A stretch of DNA of 64,000 nucleotides, taken from assembly GCA_035578175.1 (NCBI GenBank), contig JAQMRL010000007.1, positions 44,645,391-44,709,390 of the forward strand, written 5' to 3'. The translations under genes and the position numbers were made by a program. This document shows positions 38,778-53,800 of this stretch, piece by piece (the stretch's first letter is position 1; each line of letters starts with the position of its first letter). The notes beneath the pieces are model-generated. The model saw nothing but the letters and a program-made list of their open reading frames with translations. It made no database searches and had not been told where the DNA came from. The DNA is from Catonia carolina. Taxonomy: Eukaryota; Arthropoda; Insecta; Hemiptera; Achilidae.

Positions 38778-38825
38778 ATGGACCTAAACTGTGACGGAAA
38801 TAAGATGTATAAAGCTACAAAAATT
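38778..38825 (+). CDS. DEPDC1: DEPDC1 coding exon 1 (aa 1-16)
   Basis: ATG with A at -3 and G at +4. It reads MDLNCDGNKMYKATKI, then a GTAAGT donor. A second ATG at codon 10 (MYKATKI) is a less favoured alternative start. Confidence 0.85.
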
Positions 38826-41800
38826 GTAAGTTTCAGTTATTTTAAAACTGTCGGTATGAAGTGTTTTTTTCCGTTTACAAATTTCAAAAGAGGTATTATA
38901 TGTGCAGAGAGTTGTATGGTCACAACAGAGAACAATCTTGTTCAGAATGTTGGAGAACTCAATCTGGTTAATTAATAAATCTTAGTCGACACAGTATGAA
39001 ATGAATTTTTTTATAGAACAGCTTTTAATGTGGGTTAACGACTGAAAATATGCGCTTAGTATTCTGTGTAAAAACTGTTTTGTTTTTATTTGAATAAACT
39101 TGCCAAAATTATTAAATTATTCCATGGCCAAAATTATCAATGAAACCAAAGTGTAATTACATTGTTTGAAAGTTAAACTCAGAAACAGATCTAAAATTAT
39201 TCAACTGTCAAAGGACTTCCTCATCCCTCTACACCTAATTTTAACTCATCAATTCTATCTAATCCAAACATTTTGAAAAGGAGCTATTCCATATCAAACC
39301 AACTAATCATCAAGAGCTTAATATACAGTACTAGTTGAAATTTAATTTGAAATTAAAAGTATTTTTTCAGTGACAAACAAAGGTTATGAGACAGATTCAA
39401 ATTAAAAATGTTAGGTTATTATAAAATCACTAGAAAATGAAAATAATGTCTGTCATCTCCTTATCAACAGTACTTCTGTGATAATGCAGCTTTGCATTCA
39501 TTGACTTCTGTCTTCAGACTAAGGCCTTTTATAGAATTAATCTCTTGTACCAGTAACTTTTTTCTAGTAATGTTAAAACACCTGACTAACTTAAGTTAAA
39601 CTTATCACTTTTCAGTGTCTTTTGCACAGAGTGTCTCCATCAAATGCCAACTCTTTTTAGACATCAGTATTTCCATTTATGATTGCAATTCCCACATTAC
39701 TAATATATTTAGGCCTAATAATATTAGGCTAATATATTTAGGGTTTTGGTGAATAAACAGCTGTATACTGTATTACAGTGGCCGGCCCATGGTGTAGTAG
39801 TTAGCGCAACTAGCTTCTATGCCGGAGTCCTGGTTTCGATTCTTTGTCAGGTCTGACATTTTTATTTGTATGTCACCTCATATCATTACCAATGCACAAG
39901 CCAAGGCTTATGTTGGCATCATCACTCAATAAAAATAAATAATAAATATATTTGTGCTGTTATGAATGTTCATATTATTAATAGATTGAATAAAATCTGA
40001 CCTTTTTTCATCAGTTCCACCTGAGTCTACACAGAGCAGAGATTGGAACATAGGCCTACTGCGGCTACATAATTTGCAGTCTTTGAAAAAGTGAAAATTA
40101 TAATCCGATTTGTATTGTTATAGTTTTTCTCCCAACTTGTAGGATAAATGAAAACATAGGCCTACACTTATCTATATATTTAAAACGCAAAATCACTTCC
40201 AATGTATTTTAAATGGGAATTCTTTAAACTCTCAAATACAGAGTTCTACCGAACGGATTTTTATAATTTTTACATGGTTTTAAAGAGTATTCTTTCCTGA
40301 TTCGGTAAAAAGTTCTAAACTTGAAATTCATGCTAAATTCGAGCTTCATTTTATGAAATGAAAAAGAACAAAATATATTGTTTACAATGTATAGCTCTGT
40401 AATACCGTACAGCGGGTCTCCCACGTAATGAATACATGAACACAATACAATATCATAAGGAAAGTCATGGTTAATTTCATTGAAATTCAATGGTAAGTGT
40501 TTCATATAAGGCCTTTGATAATAAAATATTTATGAAAATTTGTGTTGTTGTTTAGGTCAACAGCCGAAAGGCTGGTTGGAACCTATAGAGATTTAACTAA
40601 GTAAAAACGAGGAGTGAGGTGGTTTACTATTGCCATCTCCCTTATCTGCATCTTATTGTGCGAATTTATTCGCACGAGTCCACTAGTTCATTATTAATTC
40701 ATGTGGATGAAGTGCTACTGATTCAGAAAAGAGCTGTTCAGGCAATGAAGCATAAGAGTCAACGGGAATCTTGTTGACCAATTTTTATAGAACTTAAAAT
40801 TCCAACTGTTGTGTCTGTATACATATATTTAATGCACTCCTTTACAAAAAAGAAACATCAACAATTATGTCACAAAACAGAATGTCCACAATTTCAATAT
40901 GATAGGGAAGTGTAGACTTGATGTTTCCTTGAATGACTCGCACTGTTACAGTGTCAAATGCTTCTTTTTTTTAGGGAGTTAATTTATTGAATAAATTACT
41001 ACTGTCAGCTAGGAACCTTCCGATTCTTTTTGTTAAGTACAGGTTGTTTGATTGGATCATTTCAAAGCCTATTTATTCCTTGGTAGAATTCAGAGAGATG
41101 GATTATGGTTTGGATTCTGACATATTTACGCTTTTTTTTTTAATTGAATCGGTGAGTGGAAAAATGGTAATATTCCAAAAAAATGCGAAATTGAATGAAT
41201 TTAGCAGTTTTGTTAAGTTTACTTCAGCGCATGTATTGGTTGATAAAAGGGAAATATTCCATGTATCTAAAAGCAGCTAAGCTACGTTAAAAATTTATTA
41301 GAGTGGAAAAGGATAATATTCCAGGAATTACCCTTCCATTCAATAGCGAACAGCAGTTGGACCACTGGTTTCTGTGTTATTATTATCAAAATGTAACTGT
41401 AAATTATTTTGAAATAAAAATAAAGTTTTGTAGCATATTGACATATTATATTGTTTTTTCAACCTAATATTTCCTATTCACTTGTACCAAATCTAGAAAA
41501 AGGTAAGGTTAGTCAAATAGTTTGGTGTAAATAGTCAATATATTAATAATCAAAAATCAATCCCATGATTATTATAAAACGAATTCTAAAGTCACCATTA
41601 AAAAGCTTTAATATAGTACTATAAATGACCAATTGAACATTTTACCACTAAACCAAAAACAAAGTCACAAAACAGTTTTTTTTTAATTTCTCTAAAATAA
41701 GGATTTTGGAATATTACCCTTTTTCCACTTACCGATTCAATTTTATTTTATTATTTTTTTAGTATTATGTTTGTCATTGTGATTTTATACCGAATGTGCT

Positions 41801-44800
41801 TTAACAAATAATAATAATTCTTTATTTCTGTACATAATTTCATTTACAGATATTAGTATTAATAACAGTTTAATTTATAATAATCTTAAAATATAATACA
41901 ATAAAATTTTACAAAATAATAAAATATTATACAACACTTACCATATTTAAAAAAAAATAAATATTATACCATTTTTTTTAACTTCTCAATATTCAAACAA
42001 AAGACTTACTTCATGTGATTTTGAATTAAAATTTATTTCACCCAGAAATATTAAAATCAATTTTTATATTTTCATAAAAAACGAGTGTAGTTTTATGAAT
42101 AATTTTAATAAATTTAATTATTCATTTATTTACAATAATAAATTTATTAAATTAATAAGTTTACTTAAATTTTAATAAATTTATTTACAATAAATTGAAA
42201 ATTTAATTATATATATTTTTTTTTAAATATCGGAAGTTGGTTACAAATTATGGGATAAATTAATGTATTGATGTAATTTTATAAAACAAATACAAATTTG
42301 ATGTGATCCTATGTAATATTTTACTATTCTTGAATTGGAAATAAAATTATTATTCATATGTTTGTGTGATTTGTTTTAGTGGAATGAATGCATCTATCTA
42401 TTTAAAAATGGAATGCCTGTGAAAAGACATAGATACCGTGTACGGGTATTTCCAGATACATTCACTGGTGAGGAAGCAACTGATTGGTTACATGGTACCC
42501 TGAAGATGAATTCTTACTTTGGCCAAGATATCAGTAAAACTCAGGTCACTCAGTTGTTAAATAAGTTTTTTAAATCAGGCGTATTTGAAAGTGTAAAACC
42601 TATGAAAAATTTTAAGGGAGGGAAACAGTTATACAGGTGAGTGGTATATACAGTATGACCTGGATAGTTTGTCATGTTATTGTCTCTTCAGCCCTCATAA
42701 GAAGTGTGTGTCCACCCAGCCCCTTTGGCGGCTGAACTTCATCTTGTGGCAAATGGTTCTGATCCACTTATGAATTCTGATCCACCTACCCCTCTGAGGT
42801 CGAGACACGTAAGCGGCGCTTCGCGCTGCTGGAGTGGCAAGTGTGTTATTAAAAGCATATCATATTGATGCTACTAGCTGTTGACCAAACTGCTGTCACT
42901 ACATTCACTTGTTTATTCATATTGTAAAAGCTTTACTTTGTCTCTGCAATGATCAGTTCCTTTCAGTGACCACTCTTTTTACTTTCTCTTGCCTATATGA
43001 TTATATAGGAAGGAAAGTATTGTTTTCATGTCGATTTTTCGAAATCAAGTTTTCACCGGAATACACGTTTTCAGACCCCCTGTACCCAAAAAACATGTTT
43101 TTAGCGATTGGTCTGTGTGTGTGAACAGATTATCTCAAGAACGGAACATCGTACAAACTTGAAACTTAAGTTACTTACCACTACCGGATCCGACGCGAAC
43201 ATTTTTATCAAAATCGGTCAACTGGAAGTAGTAGTTTATTCGTGCAATTTTTCACTTTTTTGCGATTTTCTTAAAAACTGGTCCTACGATTTTTTTATGC
43301 TCTACAAGATAAGGTAGGCGCCATGTTTGCTGAAATTCTTGGTGAGGCTGTTTTCACGTAAAAATATGGTTTTCTTAAGATTACGGCTTTAATATGCATT
43401 TTAGCGCAAAAATTTATATAAATAAAGTTGTAAAGAATTTAAAATCCTACAACTTTTATTTCAAACATTTTTTTGTAGAACGCTTAGTTTAGCAGTAATT
43501 AGCGATTTTCTGTTTTTTTCCACGAACACGTGTGAAAAATCTATTTTTTTAAGATTTCGGCCTTAGTATATTTTACGACAAAAGTGTATAATTAATTTTA
43601 TAGGAAATAAAAAGATCTACAACTTTTATTTAAAGCATTTTTCTCTACAGAGCCTAGTTTAGTGTGAAAGAGTGATTTTCCATATTTTTAAGCCGAACTG
43701 AGTTCGATTTTCATTTTGCGTCTTTCAGTCATGATTAAAATAAGGTTATATTTTTAGAGGTTAGTTTTTTGTTTATTTCTAATGTTTTATTACTAATGTT
43801 AGGTTATATTGTTAATTATTTACATTGGCAAGAGAAAGATGTGTGAGTGTTTCACACCAGATTTTTTTTTGTTATAAATGTAACTGTTAGATCTATGATA
43901 GTCATCATAGTTAGTGAGTTTACCAATCATTATGAATATATTTTAGTTCATTTAATTAACTGCTACTTGTAGTTTTACTATCAGTGCAAACTGATTGTTT
44001 TTGTTTTTGTTTTTTAATCAGGAAAGACTCATACATAATTTCAGTGAGTTACTCTACACTTGTCACAATATATACTTCAAATTAAGTAAAATAATTTTTT
44101 TTAATCTTTTGTGAACGCCTTTTGTCTACATGTAACCTTGTTATAACCAAAGCTGAATATATTGGGGAAAAAATTTTAAAATGACACTTTTTTATTTCAT
44201 AAAATGAATTCTTATTCCTCTAGTATTGATTAAAAAATTTCAAGTTGTATAAAAATATACTTAATTGCCATTTTATGTTGGTAGGAACCGAACTTTCAGT
44301 GATACTTGACGAAATGAATTACACTTGATTTTTTAATGATTAAACATACTTTACTCAAAATTTAACAATGATGTAGTAATATATTCAAAAAATTAATAAA
44401 ACAAAAGTGATGAGAATATCAAAATTGAAACTTAAACCAACCGTTTGCAAACGATGTCTACATACTCTTACAACGCAGCCTTTATAACTACAACAAAGAG
44501 GTTATTTTGCTGTAAATACACTGCTACACTTATGTTGAATCCTGAAGTAATCTAATATTACAAACAACATCTGTTGAATGCTTCATGAGTCTTTTTAATG
44601 ATGTGGGCCCTGTATCATATGTGCTAATATAAGTGTCATTAGCTCATTGAGGTTAGAACATGACTGTGGATTAGTGATGAGCATCAATAGCCGATGTTTT
44701 CAAAACATTGATGTTTTCAGTTAGTTGTCGATGCTTTTACCATCGATGGTAATAGATCAATCTTTATTGGGCATCGATGTTTTCTGTACTGATGTAGGGA

Positions 44801-47800
44801 ATTTTGGAAAGAAATGGCAACAACTTATCCACTCCTGTCAGAGATGGCAAGAACTCATCTACTTGTAATGGCGACCTCCATTCCATCAGAGCAGTTGTTT
44901 TCGAAAGTGGGACACACTGTGACAAAGGCACGAAACAGACTAGGAGGAAAACTTATTTCTAAAATAGTTTTTCTACAATCCATTGATGACTTGCTTTGGT
45001 CATGAGCATTATAATAAAATTTTAAGTTTTTTCTTTGATTGATATTTTCTTAATTAAAATTTCGAGTTTCTTATTTGACTGTAGTTTTATTTAAGTAATC
45101 CACCCAAGACCCAACCTACTTAAAACGTTTGAAATTAGAATATTATTATCTATTTATAAGCCTATTCGCTCATAGAGCATTAACTTTTCTTAAAAAAATA
45201 TGTTTAATAATTATGTTTATGTTAATAATGTTAATGTTTATGTTAATTATGTTTATGTTTAATAATTTGTTAATTTCATTAATATCATAAGTTTTAAACG
45301 TTTTAGATCAAAATATCGATGTTTTTCACCAGAAAACATCAATGTTTGATGTTCGATGTTTTTGATACATCAATGGTCTTGGTCGATGTAGACGTAGATG
45401 GTAAACATCGATGTTTTCCTTTTGATGCTCATCACTACTGTGGATTTACCTGTCAGTAGCTTGCAAAGTTAAATATAATTGCATGAACAGAGTAGAAGTA
45501 ATGAAAGTAGAGTCAGCGCAGTTGTAATTGCCTGCATTGACCTGTCAATTGCCACATTACTGGAGATAGATGATGCCTGTAGATTTGCTTGGGGTTGCTT
45601 TTGATGACATCACTGCAATTGGCTGGACTATTGGAGGTTTTCTCAAAAAAGGTTGATAGTCTGCTTATTTATAAAGTATGAAAAATATGTTTCAGGTTTA
45701 AAATGATACAGCCTTCTCCAGCAGATTCTCATTTCAGAGATCCTAATGCGATGTTACCTGGCACGAGCGACTATTTGAAAGCAAACACTCAACCGTTTGG
45801 AGGTTCATTCATCGAAGAAAATTATTTTACCGATTCTGAAGAGATAAATCGTGTTGATTACCATTCTTATAATAATTGCAATATGAGATCGGATGTGAGT
45901 GCAAATATGTCATGGAATGACGAAAGTTTCAAGTCATTTATGAACGAAATAAAAAAAGATGTTCGAGAAAGGTAAGATTTTAGATTTACGTTTTAGTCAA
46001 CATGGAATCCTTACTCTACCAGATAGTAGTTATAACTGCTAAGAACAGTATTGGAGTATCCCAATGCTAGAGGGGGTTTAAAAGGCTTCATCTATTCTGT
46101 TACATATGGTAGTTAAGCCAGGAAATTTTTGGTATTTGCTGAGTTTTAACTTCTCAAGTGCTCAATACCTTTATTTAATCGATTTAGATGAGTATCATAC
46201 CTCACTATTGCTTCTAACTTAAGGGTTCTTTGTGTAAGTTAAACTGACTGTGAATCACAATTCTGTGTATAGTCACTTGAGTCACGGGTTTGCCCTTGTT
46301 TGCAACGAAGGGTAAAGGGGGGAAAGCATCAGTGCGCATGCGCGACTGCTTTAATTTCAGTATGACAAACATAACAACTTATACTATACCCAGAGGATAA
46401 ACAGTATATCGCGGAACCTTTTGTAGGTTAACTATACGAATATAACTGTTTGTTACCGTAAACAGAAATTTCGCTTTCTCGAAAACGTGGTCGAACTATT
46501 CACAGTGCTGAACGCAATGTAGACCCCTAATAAAATGTTGTGAAGTTGAAGCTAAACAAAAATGCCTATCCGTGCCTCTTAACAAAAGCCGTGAGCGAGC
46601 TGCTAACTACTGTGATGTTTCTCTTTCCACAATTTGAAAAATAAAGAAGGAAATTAAGGACGTGAAGAAGCTATACTTTAACAGTTTTGTTGACACCTGG
46701 TAAAAAAAGAAAACGGTTAGGTAGATACTAGAGATACTGATAATAAAAACACCGATGACAGTAAAGAAGGCGATTCATTCGTAATTACAGTAAATCAAAC
46801 ATTTCTAGTCATGTAATTAAGCTATAGGTAATATTACAGGTCATATTTATTTATAAGGTTTATGAAGAAAACATTTTCTCGGAATAAACCACAGTTTACA
46901 AAATGTATTAGAAACTGCACGGTAGTGAAATGTACGAGTAGTGTCTCACTGTTGAGGCTGGCGCACTGCAAATATTTCTCTTCCCTTCCTTACAGCCCAT
47001 CCATACGCAAAAGGCAATCTCATGACTTCAGTATCTATATAATGAAATTTTTCCCCTGTCACAAATTTAGAAGAAATTCAAAATTTCTTTTTGGAATTTT
47101 AACAATTATAATCTATGTTTCCGTTCTTCAGTATGTATGTTTTAGTTTTAAGATAGACAGAAAATTTTGTTGACATAGATAGTGAGTCACGAGAATGCCT
47201 TTTGCGTATGGATGGGCTGTGAAGAAGGGAAGAGAAACCTGACAGTGCTGCCAACCTCAATAGTGAGACACTATATTATACTACTGTGCAATTGCACTGT
47301 TCTTGCAAAACCAGTAATAACTTTTCACATGTCGGTATCACTTTCTTATTGATAAAAATCCTCTATGATTTCGACTACCACACGTCTCGTCATAGCCATC
47401 CAATGAGGCATATCTATATTCTGGCCATTTCTTTTTTTTACCTGGTGTCAAAAAAACTGATGATGAATTAGCTTCTTCACTGTTTTTAATTTCCTTCTTT
47501 ATACTATTTTGAAGTGTGGAAAAAAAACAGCACAGTAGTTAGCCACTCGCTTATGGCTTTTGTTTTAAGTGGCACAGAAAGGATTTTTGTTTAGCTTCAA
47601 CTTCACAACATTTTATTACATTGCATATTAGATTTCGTTCAGCACTGTGTAACCACTCCTTGCCCGTGAACATAAATCCCATGTTCACCGCAAGTTTGGC
47701 GAAGTGATACAAAATTTAGGAAACGTAAGGTTGTTGCTGTAATATGAAATAAAGATAACAAATTTGTAAAATTAATAACAAAAGATTTAATTAACAAGTA

Positions 47801-50800
47801 TTTCTCCAAAATAATTACCAAGAAATGCCAATCAGCATGTTTAAAAAGATATCTATATATTTAGTTTTACATCAATAAAAATAACCTGAGATTAAATAAA
47901 ATTTTAACGATTTTAAATTACCAAAACTTTGCTAACTTTAGCGATATATCTAAGTAAATATATTAAAAGCTACCTTTGTACTTTATTGAATCTTAAAAAA
48001 AAATTTAGAGAAATAATTAAATTGTTTTAATCAGAAGTTAAAACCAGAATAATAAATTACTTTGCTTCATTTCTTTTACAAGAAAACAATAATTATAGTA
48101 ATAACAAACAAACAAATGAATAATAATTAAGAAACATTTTGTACCAAATTCGACTACACTTAGATTGCAAGGCTTTGAATTAAAAAAAATTAATATTTGA
48201 ATAATAACAAAATATACTGCACTAGTGTTAACAGCATACGAATTACAATTTCTTTAAATTTTGCATAGTATAAATAATATTAATAATTTAGAAGACTGGT
48301 TGTACCAAATTTTGACAACATATGAATGGCTAGTTCATTAAATTTAGAATAATATAATTATTATTTTTTTTTTTTAATAAAAAGAATTAAAAGAATAATC
48401 TATAGTTCAGGTGAAGTTATATTGCATAATGATTTCGCAGAGAAAACTTAAGGTTTTAGAAGAAAACGTCGGCGATGGATTGACTGATCAGTTTGGCACG
48501 AACAGGTATTATATAGGCATAATCAGGCTCGATGTTATAACTGCTTCCAAGTGAAATCCAGTTGAAAAATAGGCCATTTTAAAGATAAATATAAAAAATA
48601 TTAAAATAACATACCAGAAATTTGCAAAATTCACTTTAAATTGTTATTATACCATCGTATATTCATGGATGACATTCACTTGCTGAAACTTTTCCAAGAA
48701 ATTTCTTCAGTACATCTTTAGGTGTAACTTTGGCGGTTCAACTTTTCAGCTGAAGAATGGTTTTGTTATTGCCTGCTGCTTGACTTTAGGTGGTTACATT
48801 TAGAGCCATCGACACATAGTTTGGTTGTTCACTTCAAATTAAATTTGGTATCAGTCCATGCCTGTTGATCGGTAACTCCAATCCATAGCTGCGACCCTGT
48901 ATTTAAACAAAATCCATCTCACATTAAAATATTATTAAGATAAAAAAACAACAAAATCACTGATTTCGTTGATTGGAAGTTAATACAGAAAAGTAGAATT
49001 TACATCAAATTAAGTCAGATTAACAAAATTACACTTAATGGTGTGATTAATAATTAATTAACTGGTAATCAAATCAAGAATTCTTAACAAAATGTATCAC
49101 AAACCAATTACGTAATAAATTACATATTAATTAGCAATTTACAGCTTTTTTTATAGCAATTACAAAATATAAGATCAATTCTTTCTATTTCTTTTTTTTT
49201 TTTTACATCAAAAAAATTTACAAAATTTTCCAACAAGGAAGTAGCAGAAAATTACATGTAGGCACAAAGCGACCACGCCCAAATTTTACAAAACTAATTG
49301 TATTCTGCACATAAAGAATTCTCAGCATTTGCTTAACCAGAATAAATAAAGAAGAAAGCTTACCATAATAAAAAAATGGGTAAACGTAGACCATCAAAAG
49401 CAAATAACCGAACACGGAAAGAACTAATAAAAATTTACACGCATGACGTCACCAAAAACAGATACATAAAGTAATGAATAGAAACGCGAGTCAATGAACT
49501 TGAAACAAAACAATTTGAAGAAAAAAGTAATTTTTAAAAAAACAAACATTATATACATTAAAAACTTTTCATTAAAAGTATAAAGAAAAATTCGGAACGG
49601 ACTATTACACGACCAGTAACGCCGACCGTACTGTTTGACAAACCAAACTCGACTCGTTCTAACCAGGAAAACTCTCCAGTAATTAGACAGCAGAAAATAG
49701 CAGGACAATGACATTGCAAAACCTATCAGCTGATTGCCTCGCCAGTTCGAACCATCACCGAGTTCCCAAAACATCCGACAGATAGCAGAAGCTTACAGTA
49801 ACTATTAGTATTAATAGAGAAATAAGAGAATAATTCAAAACACGAATGTAACGGATAGCAGATAGACGTTACAACTGTGAACAGTTCAAACACATTTTTG
49901 AGAAACCAACATTTCTGTTTATGGTAACAAACAGTTATATTCGTGCAGTTAACCTACGAGAGATTCCGCAATATACTGTATGTCCTCTGGGTATTTATGT
50001 TGTTGTGTTGGCAAACTGATACCAAAACAGTCGCATGTGCTTTGATTGGCAACACTATCATTATGTCAAGTAAATTTTGTATAGTGTACAATTTTTGTTC
50101 CTATGTATAATAAAAAGTAAAAATATACTCTTATTGTGACCTGTGAAGTAAAACCAATGTGTTGGAAGGTCTGTATGTGCTTGTACACACAGGAGCATCT
50201 TATATAAATTTGGTAAAATAGATACATATTTCAGTATAATAGAGCTCTGTATTAAAGAAAATAAAAAAAAACGAGACGTTCCATATATATAGGCATTTGA
50301 ATGAGCAAATCAAATTTAAGAACGATGAGATAATATTTACTGCTGCTGCCATTATATTAAATATGAAAAAGGATAAATTAGAAAAATTAAATAATTTTTT
50401 TATAGAAAACTGAGGATGTTCTATAGGTTTCAAATAGTTTCATATGATATTTTATACTCTGATGATAGTGGATCCACCAAAACAGTGTGAGTAGATCATA
50501 AAAGAATAAGGATTAAGGCAGCTGAAAAGTTTTGTGAAATATCTATAAAGTAGATTTTATACACTTGATGTCATTTTTCTTTGTGTTATAGATTATTTAT
50601 TTAGAGGTATTTAAGTACTCTCTACACTTGTTATAAAGATCTCGTGAGCTGTTGGACATCAGGTGGCTGAAACATTCATAATTTTCAAGCGATAGCCTTA
50701 TTGTGGTATTAGGGTTTTTCAATAAGTTCATTCTCAAGTTGTGATATTATTCATCGCACAATTCTTGTCACTAATTTAATTCTCTTACCTTCAAAGTAAA

Positions 50801-53800
50801 CAAAATGCTGTTTTTAATGTTGTTGTTTTCTTGTTTGAAGACAATCGGTGGTGAAGGTGATGAATGAAAGCAATGGAGTACGAGTCGGCATAAATAAGGA
50901 GAATGTTTCACCAACGCCTGGCCTGTGTTTCTCAGATAATGATCACCACTCTGATTTTATTCAGTCTAGAAGAGACCTGCCACAAACATTTGCGAAGAGA
51001 CAATCAAAAGACAAACACTCTGCTGAATATTTTATGAAGATGGTTTTGGGCAGGTAGGTGTTCATATATGGTTAAATTTTATTGCAGATCCATTTGGTAT
51101 GTTAGCTGAAACTCAGTTCTTTGATCGGGCTTCCTGACACTTCACAATTCAAATGCTCAGTAACTTTGGTAATTTCTAAAATATGTGATTGTCAGTTAGT
51201 GTGAAATTTATTGAGTGTATGATTTTATAAATACTTCCATCAACTGAAAGTTAGTCCTTGAGATTTATTGATGGATATGTCAAGATAGAAACTGACGTGG
51301 AATTGAAGGCGTTAAAACTGAAAAGGGTGATTGCTCAGAATTACAAGACTTCGGTATATGAACACTGATTCTCCTTTTTGCCACACCTTATGGGAATATT
51401 TGCTTCAATTAATTTCTGATAAAGACATGGACATAAAGGTGAATCCCTGTGAACCTATGTATAATATAACTATATTACTTTAAGTTGTTTACTACAGAGC
51501 AATGATTATTCTGGTTGTAAGCCATCAACATCTTTAGAGATTATCTGTTGGGGATGCAGTGGAACTGTACTTTTCCAGAGGAACAGTACAAAAATCATTT
51601 AATTTTCCAGATTGAATCCAGAGTCAGTTTCAATCTGCTTTGGTGTTGAAGTACAGCACTCTACCACTGAATCACAGAGATGGCTATTATAAATAAATTT
51701 TTGAAATGCATCCTGCCAATCATTAACATAAATTTCAGTATAAATGAAATTTATCTCTTTACTTTTGGTTGCTTTTTAAGTTTAAAAATCTTACACGCGT
51801 TTCGGTGGTACCACCTTCTTCAGAGCATATTATAAAATTAAAATTCAGAACAGTGTTTCCATTCAGTTACTGATCTTAAAACAGTTTTAATCTAAATGAC
51901 TGAATGGAAACACCGTTCTGAATTTTAATTTTAATAATATGCTCTGAAGAAGGTGGTACCACCAAAACGCTCTTAAGTTTTTTAAACTTAAAAAGCAACC
52001 AAAGGTCAGGTGATAAATTTCATTTATGCTGTAATTTAGATGACTATTACATTCGTACTCTGTTTTTTGATAAATATGTTTTAACTATTCGGACTGATTT
52101 GGCCAAAGGAATCCTTCTTCCTATGCAATATCTGTTGTTTTTCAGTGGGAGTGGGGCACAAATGTCTTGAGAATCAGTTAAACAAATTCAATGTAAAGCT
52201 GACAGTATAATGCACTCGTTGAGTTCAAGTCCATCAACTGAAAGAGTTAGTCCTTGAGATTTATTGATGGACATGTCAAGATAGAAACTGACGTGGAATT
52301 GAAGGCGTTAAAACTGAAAAGGGTGATTGTTCAGAATTATAAGACTTCGGTATATGAACACTGATTCTCCTCTTTGCCACACCTTGTGGGAATATTTACT
52401 TCAATTAATTTCTGATAAAGACATGGACATAAAGGTTTGGACCCTGTTAACCTGTGTATAATATAACTATATTACGTTAAGTTGTTTATTACAGAGCAAT
52501 GATTATTGCAGTTTTGATTCTGAGTGAAAACTGAACTACAAGAAAACACTCATCGATGATTAACCAACAAACTCTCAATGGTGAATGTGTCAAATATATG
52601 AATATGTCAAATCTTTCGACAATGTGTTGAGTGTGGGTGTTGTGGGATAGGGTAATAAGACAGGGTTACTAACCCGGAGCTAGTTTTGCTGGTGCTAACA
52701 CAGCATAATATGTAACAGCATAGTAGTGAAATGTGATTTATTCCAGTTAACATTTCAAATTGTAAAATTAGAAACATCTCTATTGTTTAACACTAAAATG
52801 AAAAATGCCACTTAACAATATTTATTTGTCTTTAACCAATTTATAGGTTTTTATTAATCTCTTTCTCTGAATACCCCTTCCACCTCTTGGTGATATTAAA
52901 AAAATGTTTGTCCCAATCATGTCCACAATCTAAGTACTGAAATTCATTGAATTTCGTTTAGCAGTGTTTTTTGTTTTTTGCATGGTGTAACAAAAATTCA
53001 GCTGAACTTATTTTCAATGTTCACTTGGTAGATCTGACATAGAATCAAAATTTGGACCATTTTTATAAACTATAAAAATTTAAAATTTATTTAAAAATTT
53101 GGGCTATTTTACTGTAGCCTACTGACAATTCAGAATTTTTATTATTATAACAGAATATTATTATTTAAGTAACGGTGAATGGAAATAATTGATTTTTCAA
53201 ATTAAAAATAGTTTTTTTCTTTTGCAGAATAAATAATGTGATTGGAAGGCATATGAATTTAAATGCTATTGTTCCATTTGATTACATAAACCCCGACTGG
53301 GTTGTTTGTAATATCAATATGAACGTATGTGAAAAATATGCAGATCGAATAAATGAAAAAACAAATCTGCCAGCTTGGGTGATTGATGCAGTTATTTGTT
53401 TAGGATTTCCTGGTGAGTGTTCATTCATTATTCATTGTGTCCTATCAGTTTATTGTTGCTCATGTAATTTATAATAGATATTTGGATTCAGTTTAGTGAC
53501 CTGTTACCAGTTGTATTTACTATTCGATAATGACAAGAGACATCGTTAGACATCAACTAATCAAAAATTGGCCTGGAATACTTTTTTTGGTGCTGCTATA
53601 GTATGTGGCCTACCTTATTATGTTTAGTGAATTTTGTATTTGTTGATGTGGTAGCACTTTTCACAATACGTACTTTTACAATAAAAGGATAATAATACAA
53701 TAATTTACTATTGTAAATAATACTATAATACGAAAAGGATATTAAATATTATAGGTAGGTATAGGTATCAGACAAACTAATGTCCCATACCCGAGCGAGT

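Larger units (their letters stand above)
38826..42379. other. DEPDC1 intron 1
   Basis: Holds a SINE (39779), repeat B6 and a possible MITE at 41142-41744. The 97-codon frame at 40987-41280 has no recognised motif and overlaps that MITE. 38990-39770 shows nothing recognisable. Confidence 0.5.

Noticed and set aside
40160..40510. Helitron 5' end suggested by TCTATATATTTAAAACGC
   Set aside because: No matching 3' hairpin with CTRR end was found in a plausible distance; the 93-codon minus frame there is unrecognised.
49424..49774. 116-codon minus frame as a gene
   Set aside because: Aromatic-rich, no recognised domain, lies inside a rearranged transposon, no splice or regulatory support.
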